DNA of 29,927 bases from JAFGED01 sp964551295. Its GTDB lineage: Bacteria > Chloroflexota > Anaerolineae > B4-G1. The position numbers were made by a program, and so were the translations under genes. Shown piece after piece: positions 14,982 to 21,639 of this stretch (positions are counted from its first letter, which is position 1; each line of letters starts with the position of its first letter). The stretch spans positions 1 to 29,927 of the forward strand of contig CAZKDJ010000031.1 in assembly GCA_964551295.1 (NCBI GenBank). The letters run 5' to 3'. The notes beneath the pieces are model-generated. The model was not told the DNA's origin, ran no database searches, and saw only the letters and a list, made by a program, of their open reading frames with translations.

Positions 14982-17900
14982 TCACCTTTCGTTGGCAAGT
15001 GCCTGATCGGGTTCTGGAGGGCCACTGAGGGGCAGGCTGATGTAGAACGTGCTGCCCTCGTGCAGCTCGCTGTCCACCCACACCTTGCCTGCGTGCCGTT
15101 CGACGATCGACTTGACGATGGCCAGCCCCAGCCCGGTCCCCGATACGTCCGCCGTATCGCGTCGCTTGACGCGGTGGAATTTCTCGAACAGCCGGGTTTG
15201 ATCTTCTGGTGCGATGCCGATGCCGGTATCGGCGACGCGGATCATCGCTTGCCCCCCCCGGCCATTGTCGCGCACCGATAGCCCCACCGTCACGATGCCC
15301 CCGCCGGGGGTGTACTTGATCGCGTTGTCTACCAGGTTGCTGACTGCCTGGCGCAGCAGCGACGCGTCGCCGATGACGAGGGGCGGATCGTCGATGGGTT
15401 CCAGTTGCAGGGTGATCTCGCTGGTGATCGCCTGCGCGCGCCTACTGTCTACCGCCTCGGTGAGAATCATTCCCAGGTGGCAGGGTTTGCGCTCCAATCC
15501 CACGCCAGTCTCGATGCGTCCCAGGTCGAGCAGGTCGCTGACCAGGTCGTTGATCTGGGCGACGCCGTAGAGGATCTTTTTAACGTACTCTTCCTGCTTG
15601 TCGTCGAGCTGGCTCATGGTCAGGAGCATGTTCGCATATCCGCGCATGAACATCAGCGGCGAGCGCAGGTCGTGTGAGACGGTCGACAAGAACTCGGATT
15701 TCATCTCGTCCAGTTCCTTGAGGCGGGTGATGTCGCGCATCACGGCCACGCGCCCGATCTTTTCGCCGCCTGGCCCAAGGATCATCGAGACGTTGGCGTA
15801 CAGCATGCGACCACTGGGCAAGGGGATCTCCTCGGTCAGTGCTTTGCTTGGCACTTGGGATTCCGTCAGTGCCCGTAGCAGCGTGGCCGGCAGCCCGGTT
15901 TGGTCCACCGCCTGTCCCGTGACGGCTTCAGATGTGACGTCAAAGGCACGTTCGGCGGCCGGGTTGACCAGCAGGATGTGGTCCTCACGGTCGGTGACGA
16001 TGACGGCGTCGGTGGTGCTGTGGAGGATCGCGGCCAGCCGTCGCCGCCCGCTCTCTGCCGACTGGAAGAGGTGGGCGTTCTGCGTCAGCATGGCCGCCTG
16101 GCTGGTCAGCGTGGATAGAACGGCTGTTTCCAGGTCCCCCAGGTGCTGTACCGCGTGGTATCCCACCCAGATCATCCCAAAAAGCTGGCCCTTTGTGCGC
16201 ACGGGCAGGGCGACGACGGCCTTGACCGGGCCGTTGAGGATCTGCGGGTTGGCCAGGTTCTTGGCCCGGGCCAGGTTCTCTATGATTAAAGGTTGCGAGC
16301 GGCGCTTGATTGCCGTGGCCAGCGCTTGGTCCAGCGCTTCCACCTCCGCGTGATGTTCTCCCCTCGATATCCCCGTTTGGAGTTGGCCTTCTGGTGACAA
16401 TAGAACGACGCGCGCGATCTGCGCACCGGTCGCCCGCAACGCGCCCTCGAGGATGTATGGCATACCCGCCGAAAGCTTCAGCGTTCCCGAGACCGCCTGG
16501 CCCACTGCGAGGAGCAGCGAGAGATCGTCGAGACGGTCCTTGAGCCGCACGCGCATGCCCTCGAAAGCGGTGCCCACCCGGCCTACCTCGTCCTCGCCGG
16601 ATACGCGCACAGGTTGTGCCAGTTCCCCTTCAGCGATGCGGTCAGCAGCGCGGGCCAGTTGTTGCAGTGGATGGGTCAAGCGGTTGGTGATCAAGGTGAT
16701 CAGGCCTACTGCAATGAGTCCGAACACGATCAGGAGGTTAAACAGCGGCGTGGCGGTGCGCCAAGCCTGTTCGAGCACGACTTTGTAGGGCAGCTCAATG
16801 ACGACTGTCCAGGGATAGCCCTCTGTCCTGAGGTGGTAGACCAACAGGCGCTCGTTGGTCAAGGGATTGTGGCTTTCATAGACCTGACCGCGCGGCAGTG
16901 TGTCGACCAGCACGCGATTTTCATCGATGTGCCACTCGGTCAGTACCAGGTCGGGATCGGAGTGGGCGATGACGAGCTCGGATGAATCCACCAGGAACCC
17001 TTCGCCCTGGCCGCCGGCCCACTGCATGCTGCCCAGGATGCGATTGATGACCGGGTTGGTGTCCAGGTGCGTGCGTCCAATCAGCACGCTGGAGTGGGAT
17101 TCGGCATCCGTGCTGTCAGCAGCCTCCACCGGTTCCAGGAACGATATAATGACTTGGTCTTGGCTCGAGCGGTGTGCTGGACTGGTCTGGGGCGCTCCGT
17201 CTTCGATCACGCGCTTCAGGAGTGTTTCTTCCCTGGACGTCAGCTGTATGTCTCCGGCCAGCGCGGAGGGATAGGCCGCTATGGATTGCCCGTCGGGATC
17301 GATCAATATCAGTTGATCGAAGAAAGCGCCTGCGCGCAGCTTGCTGCGGAGTAGGCCTTCCAGGTCCGCAGGATCGCTGTGCCAGAATCGTTCGTCGTTG
17401 GCAAATTCCCGCAGCAATCCCTGCCCAGTTTGGATAAAGTAGGGAATCCATTCGACGGCGTTGTTGGCGTCTCGCGTGATCTCGTCGATCGCTTGTTCTT
17501 GGGCCAGGTCGATGGTGGTCGACGCTACGGCATAGACCAGCACGATGGTCATGGCCGTCATCGATACGGTGAATAGGGCCACCAACCTGCGGCGCAAGCT
17601 GCGGCTATAGGGAGGTGGACGCCGCGCTATGTGGACGGGATTGGCATTTGGAAAGAAGAAATAGACCGCCTGGAGCAGGATCGCGGCCGTGAGGCTTTCC
17701 AACAACGCAGGTCCAAAGTTTGTCTCCATCAGCTTTAGCACGTACCCCAGCCCGGCCGCGCCCGAATCGGTCAGGTGGGTATAGGCAGAAAGCAGCAGCG
17801 GTGTTGAAAGCAGGCTCGCCACGATGGCCGCGACGAGTGGCTGTCGCCCTAGGCGTGATAGCGTCCCGCGATAGTCCTGGCGCAATAGGAATCCGACGAG

Positions 17901-18323
17901 AAAGCCAAAGCAGGCGAATCGGAAGGGTTCGACGATGCCGCTGATGGTTGTATCGACGCGCAGGACGCCGCAGACCAGCCCCACCAGCATCGCCGGCCCG
18001 GCGCCCAGCCACGCACCGGCGATAAAGATGGGCACAGCACCCAGCAGCGGTGTAAACGCCTGCGCGGGCTTTATGGGCGCATCGGTGGGCGGCAGGAGGC
18101 CGGGCTCGGTGAAATTCAGCACCAAAAAGTGGTTGGTGAGCACCGGCACCGCCAGCAGGACGACGAACAAGAGCAGCCGATTCCTGGCGCGCTTGAAATC
18201 CCGGCGGAAGCGGGCTAGAGGCAGCAGGGTCAAGAGCGCGTAGGCGGCTAGAAGTACATAGTCCCATTTTTCCAGTTCAACAAAGACCATTTGAAACCAA
18301 GGTTTCCAGGATTGGAATACCAT
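14982..18323 (-). CDS. membrane histidine kinase with multi-TM, Cache-like, HAMP, GAF and PAS domains
   Basis: The protein has 1113 residues. An N-terminal multi-helix membrane part (about 20-225, six to seven spans) resembles an integral-membrane sensor. A further span (about 247-268) leads into an extracytoplasmic Cache-like region (about 275-520). Then come a TM helix (527-546), HAMP (about 548-600), GAF (about 605-755) and PAS (about 760-868). The kinase core follows: HisKA with SHDLRSPL (His884), N-box SNLVDNAIKYTP (995-1006), G1 ADTGIGIAPED (1031-1041) and G2 GTGLGLAIV (1062-1070). It has no receiver of its own. The nearest upstream regulator is the NtrC-type protein, its likely partner. 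It is first in the sigma-54 operon: the promoter lies 46-60 bases before the ATG, and AAGGGG serves as ribosome binding site. The signal is unknown; two separate membrane sensor regions suggest more than one input. Confidence 0.92.
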   Translation of the reverse strand: MVFQSWKPWFQMVFVELEKWDYVLLAAYALLTLLPLARFRRDFKRARNRLLLFVVLLAVPVLTNHFLVLNFTEPGLLPPTDAPIKPAQAFTPLLGAVPIFIAGAWLGAGPAMLVGLVCGVLRVDTTISGIVEPFRFACFGFLVGFLLRQDYRGTLSRLGRQPLVAAIVASLLSTPLLLSAYTHLTDSGAAGLGYVLKLMETNFGPALLESLTAAILLQAVYFFFPNANPVHIARRPPPYSRSLRRRLVALFTVSMTAMTIVLVYAVASTTIDLAQEQAIDEITRDANNAVEWIPYFIQTGQGLLREFANDERFWHSDPADLEGLLRSKLRAGAFFDQLILIDPDGQSIAAYPSALAGDIQLTSREETLLKRVIEDGAPQTSPAHRSSQDQVIISFLEPVEAADSTDAESHSSVLIGRTHLDTNPVINRILGSMQWAGGQGEGFLVDSSELVIAHSDPDLVLTEWHIDENRVLVDTLPRGQVYESHNPLTNERLLVYHLRTEGYPWTVVIELPYKVVLEQAWRTATPLFNLLIVFGLIAVGLITLITNRLTHPLQQLARAADRIAEGELAQPVRVSGEDEVGRVGTAFEGMRVRLKDRLDDLSLLLAVGQAVSGTLKLSAGMPYILEGALRATGAQIARVVLLSPEGQLQTGISRGEHHAEVEALDQALATAIKRRSQPLIIENLARAKNLANPQILNGPVKAVVALPVRTKGQLFGMIWVGYHAVQHLGDLETAVLSTLTSQAAMLTQNAHLFQSAESGRRRLAAILHSTTDAVIVTDREDHILLVNPAAERAFDVTSEAVTGQAVDQTGLPATLLRALTESQVPSKALTEEIPLPSGRMLYANVSMILGPGGEKIGRVAVMRDITRLKELDEMKSEFLSTVSHDLRSPLMFMRGYANMLLTMSQLDDKQEEYVKKILYGVAQINDLVSDLLDLGRIETGVGLERKPCHLGMILTEAVDSRRAQAITSEITLQLEPIDDPPLVIGDASLLRQAVSNLVDNAIKYTPGGGIVTVGLSVRDNGRGGQAMIRVADTGIGIAPEDQTRLFEKFHRVKRRDTADVSGTGLGLAIVKSIVERHAGKVWVDSELHEGSTFYISLPLSGPPEPDQALANER

Positions 18324-18368
18324 AGCGATTCCCCTTTTAGTGGTTTTGACTCCTATATCTTTACTATG

Positions 18369-18383
18369 GCAAGAAACGTGCCA
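18369..18383 (-). promoter_or_regulatory. consensus sigma-54 (-24/-12) promoter for the kinase-led operon
   Basis: On the minus strand the sequence is TGGCAC-GTTTC-TTGC, a full match to the -24 TGGCAC and -12 TTGC elements with the required five-base spacing. Counting 12 bases on from the final C places the start of transcription near 18357, giving a leader of about 34 bases before the ATG at 18323. The nearest upstream genes encode an NtrC-type activator and sigma-54 itself, so the two proteins needed to use this promoter are encoded next to it. Confidence 0.85.
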
Positions 18384-18491
18384 ACATATCGTTACTGGGT
18401 GGAAGAGAAGGGCGCGCTTTGCCGGTCTATGCGCGTGGATTGGCTGTGCTGCACGAGTTGATGGATTGGGCCGAACCTCGTCGCGTCCCTC

Positions 18492-18530
18492 ATATATGGC
18501 GGGTGTGTACCTAAAAAGTGCGATATATGG
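18492..18530. promoter_or_regulatory. candidate activator sites: paired ATATATGG direct repeats
   Basis: ATATATGGCGGG (from 18492) and ATATATGGGGG (from 18523) are direct repeats 31 bases apart, about three helical turns. They lie about 135-173 bases upstream of the predicted transcription start, the usual distance for enhancer-binding activators of the NtrC family. Such sites are more often inverted repeats, so this assignment is tentative. The remainder of the 384-base gap (18324-18707) shows no gene. Confidence 0.35.
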
Positions 18531-18653
18531 GGGTTGAAGTAGGCTGTGACAGCATTTGCGATCCGGGAGGATGGCACACGAATCGCTGCTGGGTTGTGGG
18601 GTCCAGTTCCCGAGCCGCTTGGCGGTGCTTTGCCCGCCGCAAGCCGGGTTCAG

Positions 18654-18703
18654 GCTGGGCAGCGGGTGGGGAAATTTCCCCAGCGTGAGGAAAACCGCCC
18701 AGC
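18654..18703. repeat. nested palindrome after the NtrC-type gene
   Basis: A perfect 16-base palindrome TGGGGAAATTTCCCCA (18667-18682) is enclosed by GCTGGGC (18654-18660) and GCCCAGC (18697-18703). It starts five bases after the stop codon of the NtrC-type gene. It could be an end structure for the rpoN-activator transcript, although no T-run follows on the minus strand. It could instead be a symmetrical binding site for the activator about 300 bases upstream of the sigma-54 promoter. Confidence 0.5.
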
Positions 18704-18707
18704 TTTG

Positions 18708-20081
18708 CTAAGACAGGCCGTACTTTTCCAGGCGGTAGCGCAGTTGGTCGCGCGAGATGGAGAGCATCTCGGCCGCCTCACTCTGGTTGCCGCCCGTTCT
18801 GGTCAGGGCCTCCTCAATCAAACGGCGCTCGAGCTGTGATACCATGTCTTCGAGGTCCACGCCTTGGGGGGGCAGGTCGGTGACCACCGTCCGTCCGCTG
18901 GGGGCGCCGGATGTGTCGCACAGTTCGGCGGGCAGGTGGGCCAATTGGATCTCGCGCCCGTCACACAGCACCATGCCGCGCTCGATGACGTTCCTCAGTT
19001 CGCGGATGTTGCCGGGCCAGTGATAGCGCCTCATGGGCTCTAGGGCCTCGTCCGATACCTTCTCGGTGTTCTTGCCCATGGCCCGGTTGAATTCGTCGAT
19101 AAAGGCTGCGATAAAGAGTTCCATATCCTGCATACGCTCGCGCAAAGGAGGCAGGTCGATCACCACCACCTGCAGGCGGTAGTAGAGGTCCTCGCGAAAC
19201 GTACCTTCCTTAACAGCGGTCCGCAGGTCGCGGTTGGTGGCGGCGATGAATCGGACGTCGACCTTGATGTCCGTCGTCCCGCCGACGCGGCGCAGTGTCT
19301 TGGTCTCGATCACGCGCAGGATCTTGACCTGGGTCTCGGGCTTCATCTCGCCGATTTCGTCGAGGAACAGCGTGCCCTTGTCCGCCACCTCCAGCAGCCC
19401 CTTCTTGCGTCGCTGGGCGCCGGTAAAGGCCCCTGCTTCAAAGCCGAACAGTTCGCTCTCCAGGAGATCGGCGGGGATGGCGGCGCAGTTGATCACGGTG
19501 AAGGGACTTTTCGCCCGCTGGCTCTGTTGGTGGATGGCGTTGGCGACGACCTCCTTGCCGGTGCCGCTTTTCCCCTGGATCAGGACGGTTGCGTTGCCTT
19601 GGGCCACCTTGGTGACCAGTTGTGCGATCTGGCGCATCTCTTTGCTTTGGCCCACGATCCAGCCGTGCACGTATGCTCCGGCCTGCTGGCGCAGCCGCTC
19701 GATCTCGCGCCGCATGGTCAGCTCCTCCAACGCCCGGTCGATGACGTGCTTTAGCTTGGATACATCGGAGGGTTTGTCGATGTAATCGTATGCTCCCAGT
19801 CGCATCGCCTCTACGGCGCTCTCAACCGCGCCGTACGCGGTGAGGAGAACGACTTGCACGTTGGGTTCCTCCTGCTTGATCTTGCGCAGGATCGAGATGC
19901 CGTCCTCGTCCGGCAGCATGAGATCGAGGAGCACGACGTCCACCGGTTTTGCCCGCAGGATGGCGTTTCCCTCGGCGCCCGTGGCGGCCAACAGCACCTC
20001 GTAGCCGTCTTCGCTGAGGATGTTGTCCAGGAAGGAGCGGATCATCTTGTCATCGTCGATCACCAGAACGGTAGCGGTCAT
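18708..20081 (-). CDS. NtrC-family sigma-54-dependent response regulator
   Basis: The protein has 457 residues. The receiver domain is 1-120, with acidic pocket Asp9-Asp11, phospho-acceptor Asp53 (LLDLMLPDEDG) and Lys103. The AAA+ domain (about 140-375) has Walker A GKSGTGKE (170-177), the sigma-54 contact loop GAFTGA (217-222), Walker B TLFLDEIGE (237-245) and WPGNIRELRN (355-364). A Fis-type helix-turn-helix closes the protein (418-457, GGNQSEAAEMLSISRDQLR). Such proteins bind enhancer sites, are activated by phosphorylation and use ATP to open sigma-54 promoters. It starts nine bases after rpoN with AGGAG. The membrane kinase just downstream is the likely phosphate donor, and its sigma-54 promoter a likely target. 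Its stop is followed by a strong palindrome. Confidence 0.95.
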   Translation of the reverse strand: MTATVLVIDDDKMIRSFLDNILSEDGYEVLLAATGAEGNAILRAKPVDVVLLDLMLPDEDGISILRKIKQEEPNVQVVLLTAYGAVESAVEAMRLGAYDYIDKPSDVSKLKHVIDRALEELTMRREIERLRQQAGAYVHGWIVGQSKEMRQIAQLVTKVAQGNATVLIQGKSGTGKEVVANAIHQQSQRAKSPFTVINCAAIPADLLESELFGFEAGAFTGAQRRKKGLLEVADKGTLFLDEIGEMKPETQVKILRVIETKTLRRVGGTTDIKVDVRFIAATNRDLRTAVKEGTFREDLYYRLQVVVIDLPPLRERMQDMELFIAAFIDEFNRAMGKNTEKVSDEALEPMRRYHWPGNIRELRNVIERGMVLCDGREIQLAHLPAELCDTSGAPSGRTVVTDLPPQGVDLEDMVSQLERRLIEEALTRTGGNQSEAAEMLSISRDQLRYRLEKYGLS

Positions 20082-20090
20082 TGCAGTCTC

Positions 20091-21530
20091 CTAGTTGTCG
20101 GTGGTTTGGGTCTTCCCGTTCGCTCCTGCTCGGGATAGCTGCCTGTTGCGGCGACGCACCGGCGATGGCGGGATGTCCAGCGCCTCGCGATACTTGGCCA
20201 CCGTCCGCCGGGCGACGGGATACCCCTGCTGCGCCAGCAGTTCGGCCAACGCCCGGTCGCTTAGCGGCGTGTCCTCTTGGGCAATCAACTCCTTTAGCGC
20301 CCGTTTGGCCGGGATGGATTGGTCAAAGAACTTGGCCAGCGGCACGATCTTGCCATCGGGCAACTGGACGTGTTTGTCCGCTACCGCTCGACTGACCGTT
20401 GATTCGTGGACGTCCATGATCTCGGCCAACTGCGCGCGGGTGAGCGGTTTCAGATGTCTATCTCCGTGCGTCAAAAAGTCGCCCTGGTAATCGACCAGGC
20501 GACATACGACATCTTGGAGCGTCTGCCAGCGGTGTTCGACGCCCGTGATAAACAGGCGCGCCCGGGCATAGAACCCCTTCCACTCCTCGACGTCCTGTTG
20601 GGTGAACGCGACCTTGCCCGCCTTGCCGGTCTCGATCACCTCGAGAAACGACGGGCTGATGCGCAGCTTGTACGCGCGTGCCCTGGGCAATTCGACGTCA
20701 TATCCGGATGTCTCGCCGCCATCCTGGATGACGACGTCGGGTTGGAGATAGACGGTGTCCTCCTGGGCCGGCGATTCCTGTGAGGTTTCCCAGTGGGCGT
20801 GGGCGGGGAACGGGTTGAGGTTGTCCCTGATGAATTCCAGAGCAGCCTGAACCTCGTCGACGGTTGTCCCTGCGGCCTGGGCGACCTTGGCGAGGGGTTG
20901 TCCGCTCAGAGTCTCCCAATGTTCGCTGATGAGCGCCTGCGCCAGGGGTTGCTCGATCCCCTGGCTGCGCAGGTGCTCGATCTGGATCAGCAGACATTCT
21001 CGCGCGTCTCGGGCGGCGATGCCCACCGGTTCCAATTCCTGCAGGGTGGATACGACGCGCTCGACCTGGGATCGATCCACGCTGAGGTGGGATGCTACCT
21101 GGTCGAGCGCGCAGCTCAGGAGGCCGTGGCCGTCCAGGCTCTCCACCAGGTGACTGGCGATGGGCATGTCTTGAGGAGAGAGGCTCAATCGCGCCTGGGT
21201 CAGCAGGTGCTCGGCGAGGGTGCTTTTGGCGGATAGTCGAGCGGTGCCGTCGTCTCTATCGTCTGCGTACTCGGATGGCGCGCCAGCGGTGGTGTATTCC
21301 CTCTGAGCGAGTTCCCTTTCGGACTTGCAGGAAGGGCAGTCGCCGTCGCGGAGAGGCGTGCCGCACTTGGGGCAGCGTTGCGCTTCGACCAGCTCCAGGG
21401 CCGGATTTTCGGCCAACTCCTGGAGGATGGCCTGCTCTAGCTCCGTGGAAGAAAGCTGTAGCAGCCTGTTGGCCAAGACCAGTTGAGGCGTGACTGTAGG
21501 TCTCTGCGCGACGACCTGGCGTAATTTCAT
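20091..21530 (-). CDS. rpoN: RNA polymerase sigma-54 factor with an inserted zinc ribbon
   Basis: I choose the ATG at 21530 (479 residues), preceded by GGGGGAAG, because region I then starts normally (MKLRQVVAQRPTVTPQLVLA). An ATG-class start at 21560 adds ten unlikely residues. Region I (about 5-47) has LLQLSSTELEQAI. A four-Cys motif C53-PKC56 ... C65-PSC68 follows, an apparent zinc ribbon between region I and the core-binding domain that ordinary sigma-54 proteins lack. The core-binding region spans about 100-280. The HTH region has HESTVSRAV (375-383), and the RpoN box ARRTVAKYRE (440-449) reads the -24 element. The product directs polymerase to -24/-12 promoters and needs an NtrC-type activator, which is the next gene. 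The terminal stop is TAG at 20091-20093. Confidence 0.96.
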   Translation of the reverse strand: MKLRQVVAQRPTVTPQLVLANRLLQLSSTELEQAILQELAENPALELVEAQRCPKCGTPLRDGDCPSCKSERELAQREYTTAGAPSEYADDRDDGTARLSAKSTLAEHLLTQARLSLSPQDMPIASHLVESLDGHGLLSCALDQVASHLSVDRSQVERVVSTLQELEPVGIAARDARECLLIQIEHLRSQGIEQPLAQALISEHWETLSGQPLAKVAQAAGTTVDEVQAALEFIRDNLNPFPAHAHWETSQESPAQEDTVYLQPDVVIQDGGETSGYDVELPRARAYKLRISPSFLEVIETGKAGKVAFTQQDVEEWKGFYARARLFITGVEHRWQTLQDVVCRLVDYQGDFLTHGDRHLKPLTRAQLAEIMDVHESTVSRAVADKHVQLPDGKIVPLAKFFDQSIPAKRALKELIAQEDTPLSDRALAELLAQQGYPVARRTVAKYREALDIPPSPVRRRNRQLSRAGANGKTQTTDN

Positions 21531-21567
21531 TCTTCCCCCGCCCAATTGTGCTCCGCGCACGACAAAA

Positions 21568-21608
21568 CCGCGTGGCTCTCGTATTCAAGTATAACACGAG
21601 CCACGCGG
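21568..21608 (-). terminator. hairpin after the topoisomerase gene, also flanking the rpoN -10 box
   Basis: CCGCGTGGCTC and GAGCCACGCGG are perfect 11-base arms separated by 19 bases, followed on the minus strand by TTTTG. It lies 32 bases beyond the topoisomerase stop and would make a modest factor-independent terminator. The loop holds the rpoN -10 box, so the same symmetry could be an operator that occludes the promoter. Confidence 0.5.
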
Positions 21609-21615
21609 CTGGCAA
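21588..21615 (-). promoter_or_regulatory. housekeeping-type promoter for rpoN
   Basis: On the minus strand TTGCCA (-35, 21615-21610) and TATACT (-10, 21593-21588) are 16 bases apart. Transcription would start near 21581, about 50 bases before the chosen rpoN ATG. The two arms of the 11-base inverted repeat lie one between the boxes and one just past the -10, as for a repressor site. Confidence 0.5.
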
Positions 21616-21639
21616 ATGCGCGATTGTCAATCTGGAGGC

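Larger units (their letters stand above)
5172..18357 (-). other. predicted sigma-54 operon: kinase, 2-TM, NTPase-TPR, C25 protease, mraZ, ftsZ, 84-aa protein
   Basis: Seven minus-strand genes follow one another with gaps of 6, 9, 15, 41 and 18 bases and one 8-base overlap, and no convincing internal promoter. Two junctions have AGGAGG overlapping the preceding stop codon, a sign of coupled translation. The only strong promoter found is the sigma-54 element at 18369-18383. The hydrolase at 2130-5066 may be an eighth member after a 105-base gap. Operon structure is inferred from spacing. The palindrome at 7033-7059 could split the transcript. Confidence 0.65.

Noticed and set aside
18572..18586. 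Plus-strand TGGCAC-N5-TCGC as a divergent sigma-54 promoter
   Set aside because: The -12 element is TCGC rather than TTGC, and it would only transcribe antisense to the activator gene.
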